64,000 nt of DNA, from positions 398,254,119 through 398,318,118 of the forward strand of contig NC_053392.1 of NCBI RefSeq assembly GCF_905171765.1, in the 5' to 3' direction. This DNA is from Bufo bufo. Taxonomy: Eukaryota > Chordata > Amphibia > Anura > Bufonidae. Under the pieces are notes generated by a model. It had not been told where the DNA came from and made no database searches. It worked only from the letters and a program-made list of their open reading frames with translations. A program made the position numbers and the translations under genes. Positions 54,066-64,000 of this stretch are shown here, one piece after another. The stretch's first letter is position 1; the number at the start of each line of letters is the position of its first letter.

Positions 54066-55552
54066 TGTGGTAGTCACCACTCCAAAGTGCTGTGGATCCA
54101 ATAATTCTAGAAATGGGCAAATGACTTGCCTCTTCAGAAGATTTTAACTTACACTGCAGTCACATCCATCTTTTCATTTCTGACATTTTCTGTCCCTAGA
54201 ACGAATAGTTATGTCATATCCGGGACCAGCGCTGCAGTGATCCCTCAGACTGAGTTTTCTGTGATTTATGAGCGCATGCGCAGCGTCAATGCATAAGTGC
54301 ATGCCCTGAAAGATGAGGGAGGATTCTGTCCACAAGAATACAGCCCCATCCACTGCACCACTCCTATGCTGGTCCTAGAAATGTCGAACCCGCCCTTTCA
54401 AGGGACAGGAAACTTCAGGAATAAGAAGATGGATGTAACAGCAGCACAAGTGAAGATTTTACGAAGAGGCAAGTCACATGACTGGTTCAGAAAGCAGCAG
54501 ATCCACAGCGCTTTCAAGTGGTGAGCACATTAGAAAGTTGAGAGTACACCGTTTCTTTGACAGATTCACACAGATTTAAGGAGGTGTGGTGTTCAGTAAG
54601 CCCTGGAAGACCCCTTTAATATTACAGTGATCCCTCAGGATACAATATTTTCAACATACAATGATCTTTTCTGACCCATCGTAAGTTGAAACTAGACTCA
54701 ACATACAATGTCTCAGATCCAACCATTTCTCTGGTAAAGCTATATTAGTTGCTAGTTATAATCTATTCCTGTGCCGTTATATGTAAGTGCTTGTTTTATC
54801 TGTCTTAGTTATCTGCTTATTTTTCTTAAATCTTCATTTTCTCTTATCTTAGATGACATTTTGGGGCTTTGGAACAAATTACTCAATGGTTTCAACATAC
54901 AATGGTTGTCCTGGAACCAATTCATATTTTAACTTGAGGGACCAATTTTTGGCACCCTCTTAAAGAGTATGTTCACATGGCATATTTTCTACGCGAGCTT
55001 AGCCACATATTACATGCTGAAATACATAGGAAAACTGCTCTGCATCTCAATGTGAATGTGCGCCCATGTTCCTAAGGTGCAGATTTTTCCATTCAAGAAA
55101 GGAAGGGACATGCCACTTCTTTCTGCAGAAAACACAACTGGTGCCCACAAGCAGTTTAACCTCATTCAATGGTGCCAAATCCATGAACAAATCTGTGGCT
55201 AATTCACGGCAGAAACCAGATGGCCAGCCTTTGATTTTGCAACACATTTTTCTGAGAAATCCACTTTGTGAGCACAAGCCATGGTAAAGCTGAAGTTTTT
55301 AGCCTAATTTTAAATAAAATCTGACTGTGGGGAAATTCAAGATCTCCCACCCTTGCCCTGCTAGTCTGCACACAATGCAGGATGCCCTTGCAGACACATG
55401 CTGCAAGTTATCCTGGAGTTTCCCCTACAGAAACAGCATGGAGACCTCACTAATATCCTTTATGTAATGAATACGCAGCGTTGTATCTGTATGTACATAA
55501 GCTATCCAGGGGCACTCTGCTGGTGCTAGGAATAGGGTTCCCATACTTAAAA

Positions 55553-55903
55553 TACAATATGAAGAAAGTCCAGCATCCAAGGATTTATAATGCAGTTCTT
55601 TATTTAAGTGGCAACACACACGTTTCAGATCATGGAGATTTTCAAACTAATGCCACTGGAAAATAAATAAAGTATGGACATTAGCTCCCAGAATATGTGA
55701 TGTCACGCAAAGACACGTGCATGGTTTTTCTGACTACAAACATTTGGGCCACAACGTTCATTCTTACCCCTTTCCCAGGGACGTTAGTTTGATGAATATC
55801 TCCATGGACCAAGACAACATGTGTGTCGCCGCTTGAAAATAAACCACGAACTGCAGTATAAATTCCTTGGATGCTGGAATTTCTTCATATTCTCTATTGT
55901 GCT
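55553..55903. mobile_element. Hairpin element, probably Penelope-derived
   Basis: Two inverted copies of about 105-120 bases: GTCCAGCATCCAAGGATTTA...GTTCTTTATTT (55566-55655) and, inverted, 55790-55895 (TCCTTGGATGCTGGAATTTC). The middle holds about 130 bases of unrelated DNA. Each arm carries a degraded TGATGAAG...GAAAC-type motif, like the hammerhead remnants of Penelope-type ends. Confidence 0.5.
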
Positions 55904-56052
55904 CATGTAGTCTGAAAGTAATGTGTATGTACTGTAGCTACGCCTGGAGCAGGGCTCCCCAAGATCCACAGCAAAAACCAACATGAATTTTATGCAAACA
56001 ATTTAAACATCAGAGTATTAGATTTGTGTGCAGAGCGAAAGGAAGGTACATC

Positions 56053-56809
56053 TAAGGGCCCTTTCACACTTGCGTTCTTTTCTTCCGTCATAGAGTTCAA
56101 TCGTCGGGGCTCTATGCCGGAAGAATCCTGATCAGTTTTATCCTAATGCATTCTGAATGGAGAGAAATCCGTTCAGGATGCATCAGGAGGTCTTCAGTTC
56201 CGGAACGGAACGTTTTTTGGCTGGAGAAAATACCGCAACATGCTGAGCTTTTTGCTCCGGCCAAAAATCCGGAACACTTGCCGCAAGGCCGGATCCGGAA
56301 TTAATGCCCATTGAAAGGCATTAATCCGGATCCGGCCTTAAGCTAAACGTCATTTCGGCGCATTGCCGGATCCGACGTTTAGCTTTTTCTGAATGGTTAC
56401 CATGGCTGCCAAGACGCTAAAGTCCTGGCAGCCATGGTAAAGTGTAGAGGGGAGTAGTATACTTACCGTCCGTGCGGCTCCCCGGGCGCTCCAGAGTGAC
56501 GTCAGGGCGCCCCACGCTCATGGATGACGTGATCGCATGGACACGTCATCCATGAGCATGGGGCGCTCTGACGTCATTCTGGAGCGCCCCGGGAGCCGCA
56601 CGGACTGTAAGTATACCGCTCCCCGCTCCTACTATGGCAACCAGGACTTTAATAGCGTCCTGGCTGCCATAGTAACACTGAACGCATTTTGAAGACGGAT
56701 CAGTCTTCAAATGCTTTCAGTTCACTTGCGTTTTTCCGGATCCGGCGTGTAATTCCGGCAAATGGAGTACACGCCGGATCCGGACAACGCAAGTGTGAAA
56801 GAGCTCTAA
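56053..56809. mobile_element. MITE, long palindromic
   Basis: Left TAAGGGCCCTTTCACACTTG, right CAAGTGTGAAAGAGCTCTAA. The interior is strongly palindromic, including GGGCGCTCCAGAGTGACGTC and complement, and a TTACCATGGC(T)GCCA hairpin. No coding sequence. Confidence 0.83.
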
Positions 56810-57083
56810 CTAGCGTAAATGTGACTTTACTAGAAGGCAAAATAAATAAATAAAAATTACTCCATTGGGTTTCATAACATAGAACGCCCACTCAGCTGTG
56901 TGAAAAAGCCTTCTCTCAGCTCACCAAGCACAGCGCTGTACATTGTATAGTGACTGTGCTTGGTATAACTTCAATGGGACTGAGCTGTGCCAAGGGGGAA
57001 AAGTAAAAGAACTACACTCTCAACATGGAGAAAATAGGCTACAGTCCGTAGATCACTATTGAATCTTATAAATATATACTTAC

Positions 57084-57219
57084 ATGGAGAATATATGTGT
57101 TGGATCATTCCCTTGCTGTCTGAAGTCCCACATCTTCAACTGCCCAATGGAATTAACCGTTAAGATTTCTGTAGTACGGAGGAAGATTACTGCATGGATG
57201 GTACTACTATCTGCATCAT
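57084..57219 (-). CDS. NUP43: NUP43 internal exon
   Basis: Acceptor CCCTCCAG, donor CCAT|GTAAGT. Encodes DADSSTIHAVIFLRTTEI, LTVNSIGQLKMWDFRQQGND, matching Nup43. Codons split across both junctions join correctly (G|AT to give Asp, AT|A to give Ile). Confidence 0.95.
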
Positions 57220-57662
57220 CTGGAGGGAGGTAGGATGATCAATTTAAATCAAATACGTACATACAGTATCATATTTGCGTGACAGCAAATCAAATGTAAC
57301 CAAAGCCCCAGCTGCCAGGTAATGAGACTCGAAACGAGATGTGGAGACCTGGCCAGTTGTTCCAGCTCCTAATGTTTAAAACTGGATCAATGTGTGTAAC
57401 CTGGACCCCAATTCACTGCTGCAGAGGAGACCACACAAACCGTACATTCAAAAATGTACCACTTAGGGAGAGTTCACAAAAAAAAAAAAAAAAGGGAGAT
57501 CCTGTGCATCCGTTTGCACATTTGGCATCCATTTTAGTCAGTTATTTTTTTAACACGGAATTAGAGAGAAAAAATATTAGAGAAGAAGGGAAAAATAAAC
57601 AGTGATGTGAGCTCTCCCTTAAAGTGACCTATAATCTATTCTGAGAAGGTGTGTGTCCTACT

Positions 57663-57932
57663 TAAAGGCGTTCTCTGGGCTTTTTTTTTTTTTTAACTAG
57701 CATAAGTCATCAATATCAGATCAGAAGGGGTTTGACACGCGCCATCTTTCTTCTTGCTGCTACCGGTAGGTCTATGGCGAGCAGGAAGAGAGAAGGCACA
57801 CGCATGTCTTTCTTTCATACAGCTGATCGGTGGGGGTTCCGGGTGTTGACCCCCCCCCCCCCTCCCAATCTGATATTGATGACCTATGCTGAGGATAGGT
57901 TATCAATATTAAAAGCCTGGAGAACCCCTTCA
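57663..57932. mobile_element. MITE in NUP43 intron
   Basis: Left TAAAGGCGTTCTCTGGGC, right GCCTGGAGAACCCCTTC. Inner pair ATCAATATCAGAT and ATCTGATATTGAT. Contains a C-run at 57851-57862. Non-coding. Confidence 0.75.
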
Positions 57933-57971
57933 ATTGTAGGTTAGCTTTACCACAGCAATGTATAGACATAC

Positions 57972-58143
57972 CAATTGTCCGCACAATCTCTTTGCTGTCG
58001 GCTCTGAAAAGATTTATACGACCATCTTCACCAACAGAGACTATTTCCGGATTGCTGCACACGATACCAGTGCAGGGAGCTCCAGTGCCAACAGAACCAA
58101 CATGGTGATGAGCATATTCCCATTTCTGCTTTTCTGACAGAGT
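57972..58143 (-). CDS. NUP43: NUP43 internal exon
   Basis: Acceptor TTTTACCAAAG, donor CAATTG|GTATGT. Encodes TLSEKQKWEYAHHHV, GAPCTGIVCSNPEIVSVGED and GRINLFRADSKEIVRTI, matching Nup43. It starts at a codon boundary and ends after one base of an Asp codon. Confidence 0.95.
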
Positions 58144-58308
58144 CTTTGGTAAAAGAAACCAGATAAATTATATTAAGATATACAGCTAAACCATATGCAA
58201 TGATTACAAAATACTAATTATGGCCAAGCCATGTTATTATTGGTACTTCTTCTCACTAACCAATGCCTGCCCCCAGAAGAATAGGCTAATATGATAGAAT
58301 GACGATAC

Positions 58309-58386
58309 CTGATTGCCTTGATGGTGGCGGAAGACTGTTACTCTTCCCGTTGACGAGGCTGTTACAATTCTCTCTTGATCTAAAAA
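58309..58386 (-). CDS. NUP43: NUP43 internal exon, most upstream one visible
   Basis: Acceptor TTTATTTCAG, donor AATCAG|GTATCG. Encodes 26 residues FLDQERIVTASSTGRVTV and FRHHQGNQ. A second AG seven bases inside would give a slightly shorter exon, but the longer form keeps the phase and the FxDQER alignment. This exon begins at about residue 82 of the usual 380, so exons for the N-terminal 80 residues must lie upstream and are not found before 64000. Confidence 0.92.
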
Positions 58387-58436
58387 CTGAAATAAATTAA
58401 CTTTACAGATCAATAAAAGACCATTTTGGAGACACG

Positions 58437-58554
58437 GAGATTTATCAAACTGGTGTAAAGTAGAAGTGGCTTAGATGCCCATAGCAACCAGATTTTCATT
58501 TCCAAAAGGAGTTGTGTAAAATGAGGAGGAATTTACGCCAGTTTGATAAATCTC
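58437..58554. mobile_element. Small MITE
   Basis: GAGATTTATCAAACTGG at the left and CCAGTTTGATAAATCTC at the right, 17 bases inverted, 118 bases in total. Located in the NUP43 intron. 58555-59162 shows no gene; it contains A-runs and other repeat-like DNA. Confidence 0.85.
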
Positions 58555-59275
58555 CCCCACAGAGTCAAAATTTAAACATTGTCTTGCCTACCTGGAATAT
58601 TTTAACCTGTATGTCCTAGTTTACCTTGCCTACAGGCTCCATGGTGTACAATTACATTCAGAAGATCACATAGGCACAGCAGTTGTATCCATGCGATTGT
58701 GGCTGTGATTGACAAACTCAACCAATGAGACTTTTACGCAATAAAATAGTAATTTTTTAAAAATATTTCTTAAAAACAAGTATAAAAAAAAACAAAACTA
58801 TAGACTTTGGCATAATGCTTTGGGGAGCTAAAAGATCTTTCAACCCCTTTGCGACCTTGCTGTACATGTCCGCATTGCTAATCAGGTGGGCAGAGGGAGC
58901 TGTGCTTGCTCGATCCGCAGCAGGGGCTATTACTAAAAGCCCAGTCCCCACTGACATCACTAAAAAAAACTCAGATGCTGGTAAATTAACCCCTTAGAGG
59001 GATGGGGGTCCCTCTGTCACTCCACTGGCTCCCCGTGATGCCATCACTGGGTGCCATGGCAGCCCGAGGCCTTACAAAAAGTCTCCGGATCTGCCAGCTA
59101 CAGAGGCCCATGAGGCCCAAGCTGGGTCTCATACGCAAACTGGTAGTGTCAATGCAGTATAATACAGCAAAAGAAGATTACTTACTGGTAATTGGTTTTT
59201 CCTCTAGCCTCCACAGCGGCACGGATTCAAAGGAGGTTACCCCGCCTCCCCTAGGGACAGGAAACAATTTGGAGA

Positions 59276-60540
59276 TCTTTAATCCCTTAAGGACCCTACC
59301 ATTTTTCTCCTTAAGGATCAGGCAATTATTAGCAAATCTGACATGTGTCACTTTAAGTGGTAATTTTAAAAACGCTTTTACTTATCCAGGCCATTATGAG
59401 ACTGTTTTCTCGTCACATATTGTACTTCATGACGGTGGTAAAATTAAAAAATCTAAATATTTTTTATTTTTGAATAAAAATGTAAGTCAAATTTACTAAA
59501 AATTTTGGGGAAAAATTAGCAAGTTTCACTCTCTCTACTTTCATAATAGATAGTAATACCTCCAAAAATAGTTATTACTTTACATTTCCCATATGTCTAC
59601 TTCATGTTTGGACCATTTTGGGAATGCCATTTTATTTTTTGGGGATGTTAGAAGGCAATCTTGAAAGTTCAGAACATTTCTAAAAACCCACTTTAAAACT
59701 GACAAGTTCAGGTGTGAAGTCACTTTGTGAGGCTTACATAATAGAAAACACCCAAAAATGACCCCATTTTAAAAACTACTCCCCTCAAGGTATTAAACAC
59801 TGATTTTACTAACTTTTTTAACCCTTTAGGTGTTCCACAAGAATTAATGGAAATCAGAGAAAATTTCACTTTTTTGGCAGATTTTCCATTGGAATCCATT
59901 TTTTTCCAGTTACAAAGCAAGGGTTAACAGCCAAACAAAACAATATTTATGGCCTTGATTCTGTAGTTTACAGATACACCCCATATGTGGTAGTAAACTG
60001 CTGTACGGGAACACGGCAGGGCGCAGAAGGAAAGGAACGCCATATGGTTTTTTGGAAAGCAGATGTCACTGGGATAATTTTAAGCTGCCATGTCACATTT
60101 AAAGCCCCCCTGATACACCCCTAGAGTAGAAAGTCTAAAAAAAGTGACCCCATTTTGGGAACTACAGGATAAAGGTGGCAGTTTTGTTGGTACATATGAT
60201 TTTTGGTTGCTCTATATTACACTTTTTGTGAGGCAAGGTAACAAAAGAATAGCTGTTTTGGCAGCGTTTTTGTTATTTACAACATTTATCTAACAGGTTA
60301 GATCATGTGGTATTTTTATAGAGCAGGTTGTCACGGCCACGACAATAAAACTCAGTTTTACATTACAAAGCATTTTTGATAAATGATTTTTTTGTGTCTC
60401 CACATTCTGAAAGCCGCAATTTATTTTTTGGGCGACTGTCTTGTGTAGGGGCTAATTTTTTTTTGGGGCGAGATGATTGACGATTGGTACTATTATAGGG
60501 TGTATATGACTTTTTGATTGCTTGCTATTACACAGAGAAA
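59276..60540. repeat. Interspersed repeat inserted in DIRS-C
   Basis: A 1.27-kb segment beginning TTAATCCCTTAAGGACC near 59279 and interrupting the DIRS-C 3' part. It includes ACCCCATTTTAAAAACTAC and similar phrases that recall the style of the piggyBac arrays but are not the same sequence. No coding frame of note. Family and right boundary uncertain. Confidence 0.45.
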
Positions 60541-61000
60541 TTAAATAATTAGGGTGGGACCACTGCAGACCACTCTGCGAGAAAACAATAAGTCCCTATT
60601 TTTTAACATATGTAATTGATAATGTCGAAAAATGTAGAAGGCGAAGACCAGGTGGCTGCCTGGCATATTTGTTCCATAGAGATGTCCGCCGACTCTGCCC
60701 AGAAAGATGCGACTTATCGAGTTTAATGAGCTTTTAGTCCCTTTGGAGAAATGACATCTTTGAAGTTGTAGCAAAAAAGGATTGCCGATATGATCCATCT
60801 TCCGATGGTTGTCTTGCTTGCCGCCTGTCCTCTATTTGGCACAGCAAACTGAATGAAGAGTCTGTCTGTCTGTCTGTCTGTCTTCCTGAAAATTTCTGTT
60901 GCCTTAAGGTAAGCTAACATACATCTGCGAACGTCCAGATTATGAAAACGCCTCTCTTCCGGACAACCTGCTGGAGAACCGAATGATGGCAAGTAAACGT
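60541..61000 (-). pseudogene. DIRS-C tyrosine recombinase remnant
   Basis: Upstream part FHNLDVRRCMLAYLKATEIF and TTIGRWIISAI, then after a frameshift near 60720 FWAESADISMEQICQAATWSSPSTFF with the final HYQL in another frame. It aligns with the C-terminal half of the DIRS-B recombinase (FHCLDVKRCLLVYL, AATWSSPHTFLKHY). A TCTG microsatellite (60862-60890) has grown inside the frame. The HxxR motif is not seen intact. Confidence 0.82.
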
Positions 61001-61700
61001 CTTGCAGACGAAAGACTTTATTTTTACCCTTAACAATTCCTGCTCAGGTTCCAAGCTGCCAGGCGTATTTGTGCCGACTTGGGGTGCAAGACTGGACCTT
61101 GATGAAGAAGGTCTGGAAGAGGCAGCAGGATCCAGTAATCCCCTGCTGATATGTTCAATAGTAGTGGAAACAAAGATCTTCTTGGTCAATATGGAGCAAC
61201 TAGGAAAAGTTTGGATTTTTCTTTTGACAGAATTTTGGGTATTAGGGCAAATGGGGGAAATGCGTACAGGATCTAGTTCGGCCAAGGATGGGAGAGTGCA
61301 TCCACAAAGGGCGGTCTCTGTAGGATTGGGAACAAAATTTCTTCGTTTCTTTGTTCCGCCTGGTCGCAAACATGTCTAGGTGTGGTATCGACCACTTCTT
61401 TGTTATCTGATTATCGATTTAAACTCCATTCTCCTTCTTTCAAAGTATCTCTGCTTAGAAAATCTACAATCTTGTTGTCTTTTCTCTTTATATGGACTGC
61501 CGTAATTGGCTGTATATTCCTTTCTGCCCGTCGAAAGACTTTTCACGATACCTTTGCCAAGGATGTACTTTTGTACCTCCCAGTTTGTTCAGGTAGGTGA
61601 CCGTAGCGATGTTGTCTGAGAGGATTTTTATATCTCTTCCTTCTACTTCCAAATGAAGAGCTTTTAGGGCTTCCCACACTGCTGATAAATTTTTTCAGGT
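61000..61700 (-). pseudogene. DIRS-C RNase H and flanking remnant
   Basis: EALKALHLEVEGRDIKILSD and NIATVTYLNKLGGTKVHPW (61488-61679) correspond to the RNase H block FYSDNSTTVAYINHQGGT of DIRS-B. 61000-61480 is frameshifted sequence from the methylase-like and recombinase N-terminal area. Confidence 0.72.
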
Positions 61701-61945
61701 CCTGCCTGCCCCTTGTGGAGGAGCCGAAATTTCGTCTGCCGAAAATTTTTGGGTTCTGACTGAAAACCTTTTTTCCTATTTGTGGCTTTTTCAAGGATAT
61801 CATTGAGTACGGACCCGAATACTCTGTATCCCTCACAAGGGATACCGCATAATTTATTTTTAGAGGCTGAATCCCCTGACCATGACCTCAGCCACACCTC
61901 TCTGCTAGTGGCATTAGAGAGAACTGCAGATCTGGCTGCCAATTT
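61700..61945 (-). pseudogene. DIRS-C Gag fragment (C-terminal core)
   Basis: SNATSREVWLRSWSGDSASK, NKLCGIPCEGYRVFGSVLND and ILEKATNRKKGFQ align with the same region of DIRS-B Gag (ARRAIWLRSWKGDQGS, LFGSSLDDILEKASDKKKW). The upstream side is cut by a MITE at 61946. Confidence 0.83.
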
Positions 61946-62268
61946 TAGGCTGGGGTCACACTTGAGCGTTTTACAGCGCGTTCCTACGCGCTGTAAAACG
62001 CTCAACAGGCAAGAACCAATGTTTCCCTATGGGAAGGGTTCTCACCTGAGCGTTTTACAGCGCGTACGATCGCGCTGTAAAACGCCCGACGCCCCAAGAA
62101 GTACAGGAGCTTCTTTGGGGCGTCTTGTCGCGCGTTCCCGTACATAGACTTCAGCGGGAACGCGCGACAATGGGCGTTCGCTTGTTCCGGAGCCGCGTCT
62201 GTACTCGCGCATACAATCGCGCATACAGAGCGCTCCATCCTGAACGCTCAGGTCTGAACCCAGCCTTA
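61946..62268. mobile_element. MITE with CpG-rich palindromes
   Basis: Left TAGGCTGGGGTCACACTTG, right GTCTGAACCCAGCCTTA. Interior pairs: GCGTTTTACAGCGCG with CGCGCTGTAAAACGC (twice), and TCGCGCGTTCCCG with CGGGAACGCGCGA. Inserted in DIRS-C gag. Confidence 0.82.
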
Positions 62269-62289
62269 CAGTATCTACAGAGGCATCCG

Positions 62290-62573
62290 CTGTAGTGCTG
62301 GCCAATCGCAGCGCACAGCTCACAGCCTGGGAGAAGAAAAACTCCCAGGCTGTGCGCTGCGATTGGCCAGCGCTGCAGCCTAGGAGAAGGAGACGCCCAC
62401 AGGACAAGGGAAGACCCGCCTACTATAACTTAAGGAGCAAAAGGTACTGGAGGGCATAACGGGAGAACGGAGCGGCGCCCGGGGATAATTGTAAGTGCAG
62501 TGAGATCCCCGGGCGCCGCTCTACATGGCAGCATACTTAGTTCACATAGTTTTTACAAGTGAAAGGTCCTCTA
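62290..62573. mobile_element. Relic of the 48674-type TTAA MITE
   Basis: GCTGGCCAATCGCAGC, CAGCCTGGGAG, GGAGACGCCCA, GGAGAACGGAGCGGCGCCC and GAAAGGTCCTCT match 48674-49186 in order. The left terminus is missing, so the copy is truncated. Confidence 0.78.
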
Positions 62574-62576
62574 AGG

Positions 62577-62929
62577 TTCCTGCCACTAAATGCTCCTCCA
62601 TCTGGTTAGTCCAAATGGCCATGGACCTGGCAGTATAAGTGGCCGCTACACTTGGTCTTAAAAAGGCCATAGAAGCTTCCCAAGATCTTTTTAAAAAAGC
62701 TTCACTTTTTTTATTTTTTTTTCCCATGGGGTCTTTTAGAAGACCTACATCCTCAAAAGGGAGAGCAGATTTTTGTTATTTTTGCTACCGGAGCATCAAC
62801 TTTAGGACATTTATACCAAAGGGTGGTATCCTCCTACACAGATACTTTCTTTTAAAAAAATCCTGGAGACCCCAGGCTTTTTCTCTGGGTCAGTCCATCC
62901 TTTATTAATAAGTCTGATAATATTAGAAT
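62577..62929 (-). pseudogene. DIRS-C Gag fragment (middle core)
   Basis: KSEAFLKRSWEASMAFLRPS and VAATYTARSMAIWTNQMEEH align with the DIRS-B Gag (IYLKRAWETSATCLRPA, AATWVSRSLRLWIEQLEKH). Further right, shifted frames give remnants of the SSSWDRAP-type block and INKGWTDPEKKPGVSR, where DIRS-B has INREWKNPDRKFFL. The hAT MITE cuts it at 62930. Confidence 0.8.
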
Positions 62930-63545
62930 TAGGCCTGCACAATATATCGCCAAAGCAATCGATCGCCATATCGCAATTGCCAATTGGCCGACCCAAAAAT
63001 GCTGCAATTGTATTACCATATTTTTCGCTTTATTAGACTAACTTTTTTCCCCCCAAAAGTAGGGGGAAAATGGCAGTGCGTCTTATAAAGCGATGGTTGA
63101 CTTTTTTACGTGGCTGACACGGATGTATCGCCGGCTGCTATGTTGCAGTGCGGCCGGCGATACATCAGTTACAGTGCGGGGAGGGAGGAGGGGCTGGAGG
63201 CAAGTTGTTATTTTAATGAACAAATGTTCTTCTATTTATTCTGTTTATCTGTTCTGTACAGTGCTATTAAGAAAATGGCAAGTTTTGTATTTTGTACTTT
63301 TGCAGTAATGCAAATGTTATTTAATTTAGTAAAAGAGGTTTTATTTTGAAAAACACTGTGCATTTCAGTTCTTGAGTTAAGCATAACTACATTTCAGCAT
63401 TATCAGTAATTTCTGTGTGCTTTTGCCTTGAAAATCCAAATAGACCTCTAGCACAATTCCCTTAAAATATCGCATCACATATCGTTATCGCAATTTTTAG
63501 GGCCCTAATCGCAATCGCACAAAATTCCCATATCGTGCAGCCCTA
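62930..63545. mobile_element. hAT-type MITE with 8-bp target duplication
   Basis: Ends TAGGCCTGCACAATAT and ATATCGTGCAGCCCTA, imperfect inverted repeats of 16 bases. The flanks are ATTAGAAT at 62922-62929 and again at 63546-63553, the 8-base duplication typical of hAT. No transposase frame. The interior includes AATATCGCATCACATATCG and a long AT-rich part. Confidence 0.88.
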
Positions 63546-63593
63546 ATTAGAATGCAGGGGAACAACACTCCCCCCCCCCCCCCCCCCAAGCCT

Positions 63594-63872
63594 CTAAACA
63601 TAAAAGGTCCTGTACGGATTTTGGTTGTTTACTTTAGCGTCTTCCAGATTTAAAGTCGCCCTTATGGTTTTTAAGAGCGAATCTGTCTCTTCAATTGAGC
63701 AAAGGGGACGACCAGACTCTGCTTCAGAGGAATCAGTCGGACCCAGAAAGCACTCCCCTTCATCAAAATCTTCCTCCTGCAGATCTATTTCAGAAGGGGC
63801 GGACATTGATGACATGGGGGTGGAAGGTTTTTGAGATGTGGATGCCATTTTACAGTCCACAGCGCTGCTCAC
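63594..63872 (-). pseudogene. DIRS-C Gag fragment (acidic N-terminus)
   Basis: EIDLQEEDFDEGECFLGPTD, SSEAESGRPLCSIEETDSLL and KTIRATLNLEDAK resemble the N-terminal acidic part of DIRS-B Gag (SDSSDEDYSGRSFFSPEDTQ, LLKAVRATMQLEEVK). A C-run at 63571-63587 and the MITE precede it. DIRS-C probably continues beyond the window. Confidence 0.78.
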
Positions 63873-64000
63873 TTCCTCTTTGATAATGTTTTGATATTAT
63901 CCAGAAGGGAAGGAGATTCTTCTGATACAGTTTTTTTCTAAACATTTCACACTTTTTTTATGACCAGAAGGCAGTCCCTTTTTTGAAAACTGAACCTTTT

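Larger units (their letters stand above)
52495..57083 (-). other. NUP43 intron with repeat insertions
   Basis: No coding exon seen inside. It holds MITEs at 53609-54065 and 56053-56809, a Penelope-like hairpin at 55553-55903, and AT-rich unique-looking DNA. Open frames of 60-160 codons here lie on either strand and have no family resemblance. Confidence 0.7.
59163..64000 (-). mobile_element. DIRS-type retrotransposon C (badly decayed)
   Basis: Left edge with a 3' terminal repeat (59163-59275: ACTTACTGGTAATTGG, CTCCACAGCGGCACGG). Then a 1.27-kb inserted repeat, recombinase remnants, methylase/RNase H remnants, and Gag pieces up to the window end. Internal deletion removes most of RT: the RNase H piece at about 61500-61680 runs into Gag-like sequence at about 61700. 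Two MITE relics and a hAT MITE lie within the Gag portion. Confidence 0.82.

Noticed and set aside
58387..59162. Search for the next upstream NUP43 exon
   Set aside because: No segment with splice sites encodes the expected N-terminal WD40 residues here; only MITE and repeat-like DNA seen.

Overview
This window is nuclear DNA from a vertebrate, most likely an amphibian (probably a frog). The evidence is a spliced vertebrate gene with GT-AG introns and a density and mix of transposable elements typical of amphibians: piggyBac, Ty3/gypsy, L1, Penelope-like (PLE), mariner, Tc1, three DIRS copies and many palindromic MITEs. Species assignment is inference. There are no bacterial operons, CRISPR arrays, rRNA or tRNA genes that I can see.

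Layout. 1-3570: end of a piggyBac element cut by the window edge, mostly a palindromic repeat array. 3571-6528: MITEs and low-copy-looking DNA. 6529-11009: decayed Ty3/gypsy element on the minus strand with 133-bp LTRs. 11616-19192: complete piggyBac element (TTAA to TTAA) with an open 650-codon transposase and the same palindromic array. 19985-25833: full-length L1 on the minus strand with a 13-bp target duplication and a broken ORF2. 26783-37088: mariner-type element split by an 8.9-kb PLE insertion (27132-36076, 15-bp target duplication), which consists of a 5'-truncated inverted copy joined to a full copy. 37150-39755: PLE-like hairpin element that itself received a 1.4-kb non-autonomous element carrying a well-formed hammerhead ribozyme. 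39897-40626: truncated Tc1-like transposon. 40638-50137: old DIRS element (A) on the minus strand, split by a younger, nearly intact DIRS (B, about 42074-47325) and by two MITEs.

The only host gene found is NUP43 (nucleoporin Nup43, a WD40 protein), on the minus strand between 58386 and 51474. Six exons, all with consistent splice phases, encode about 294 residues of the C-terminal part. Exons for roughly the first 80 residues are not visible here; the gene's upstream intron runs into a decayed third DIRS (C, 59163-64000).

Most of the other sequence is nested mobile DNA, so the history can be read as layers: mariner before PLE, DIRS-A before DIRS-B and the MITEs, DIRS-C before the hAT MITE. 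The most unusual items are the long alternating-palindrome array carried inside an apparently autonomous piggyBac, and a set of Penelope-type hairpin insertions that share one architecture and carry hammerhead-like motifs.
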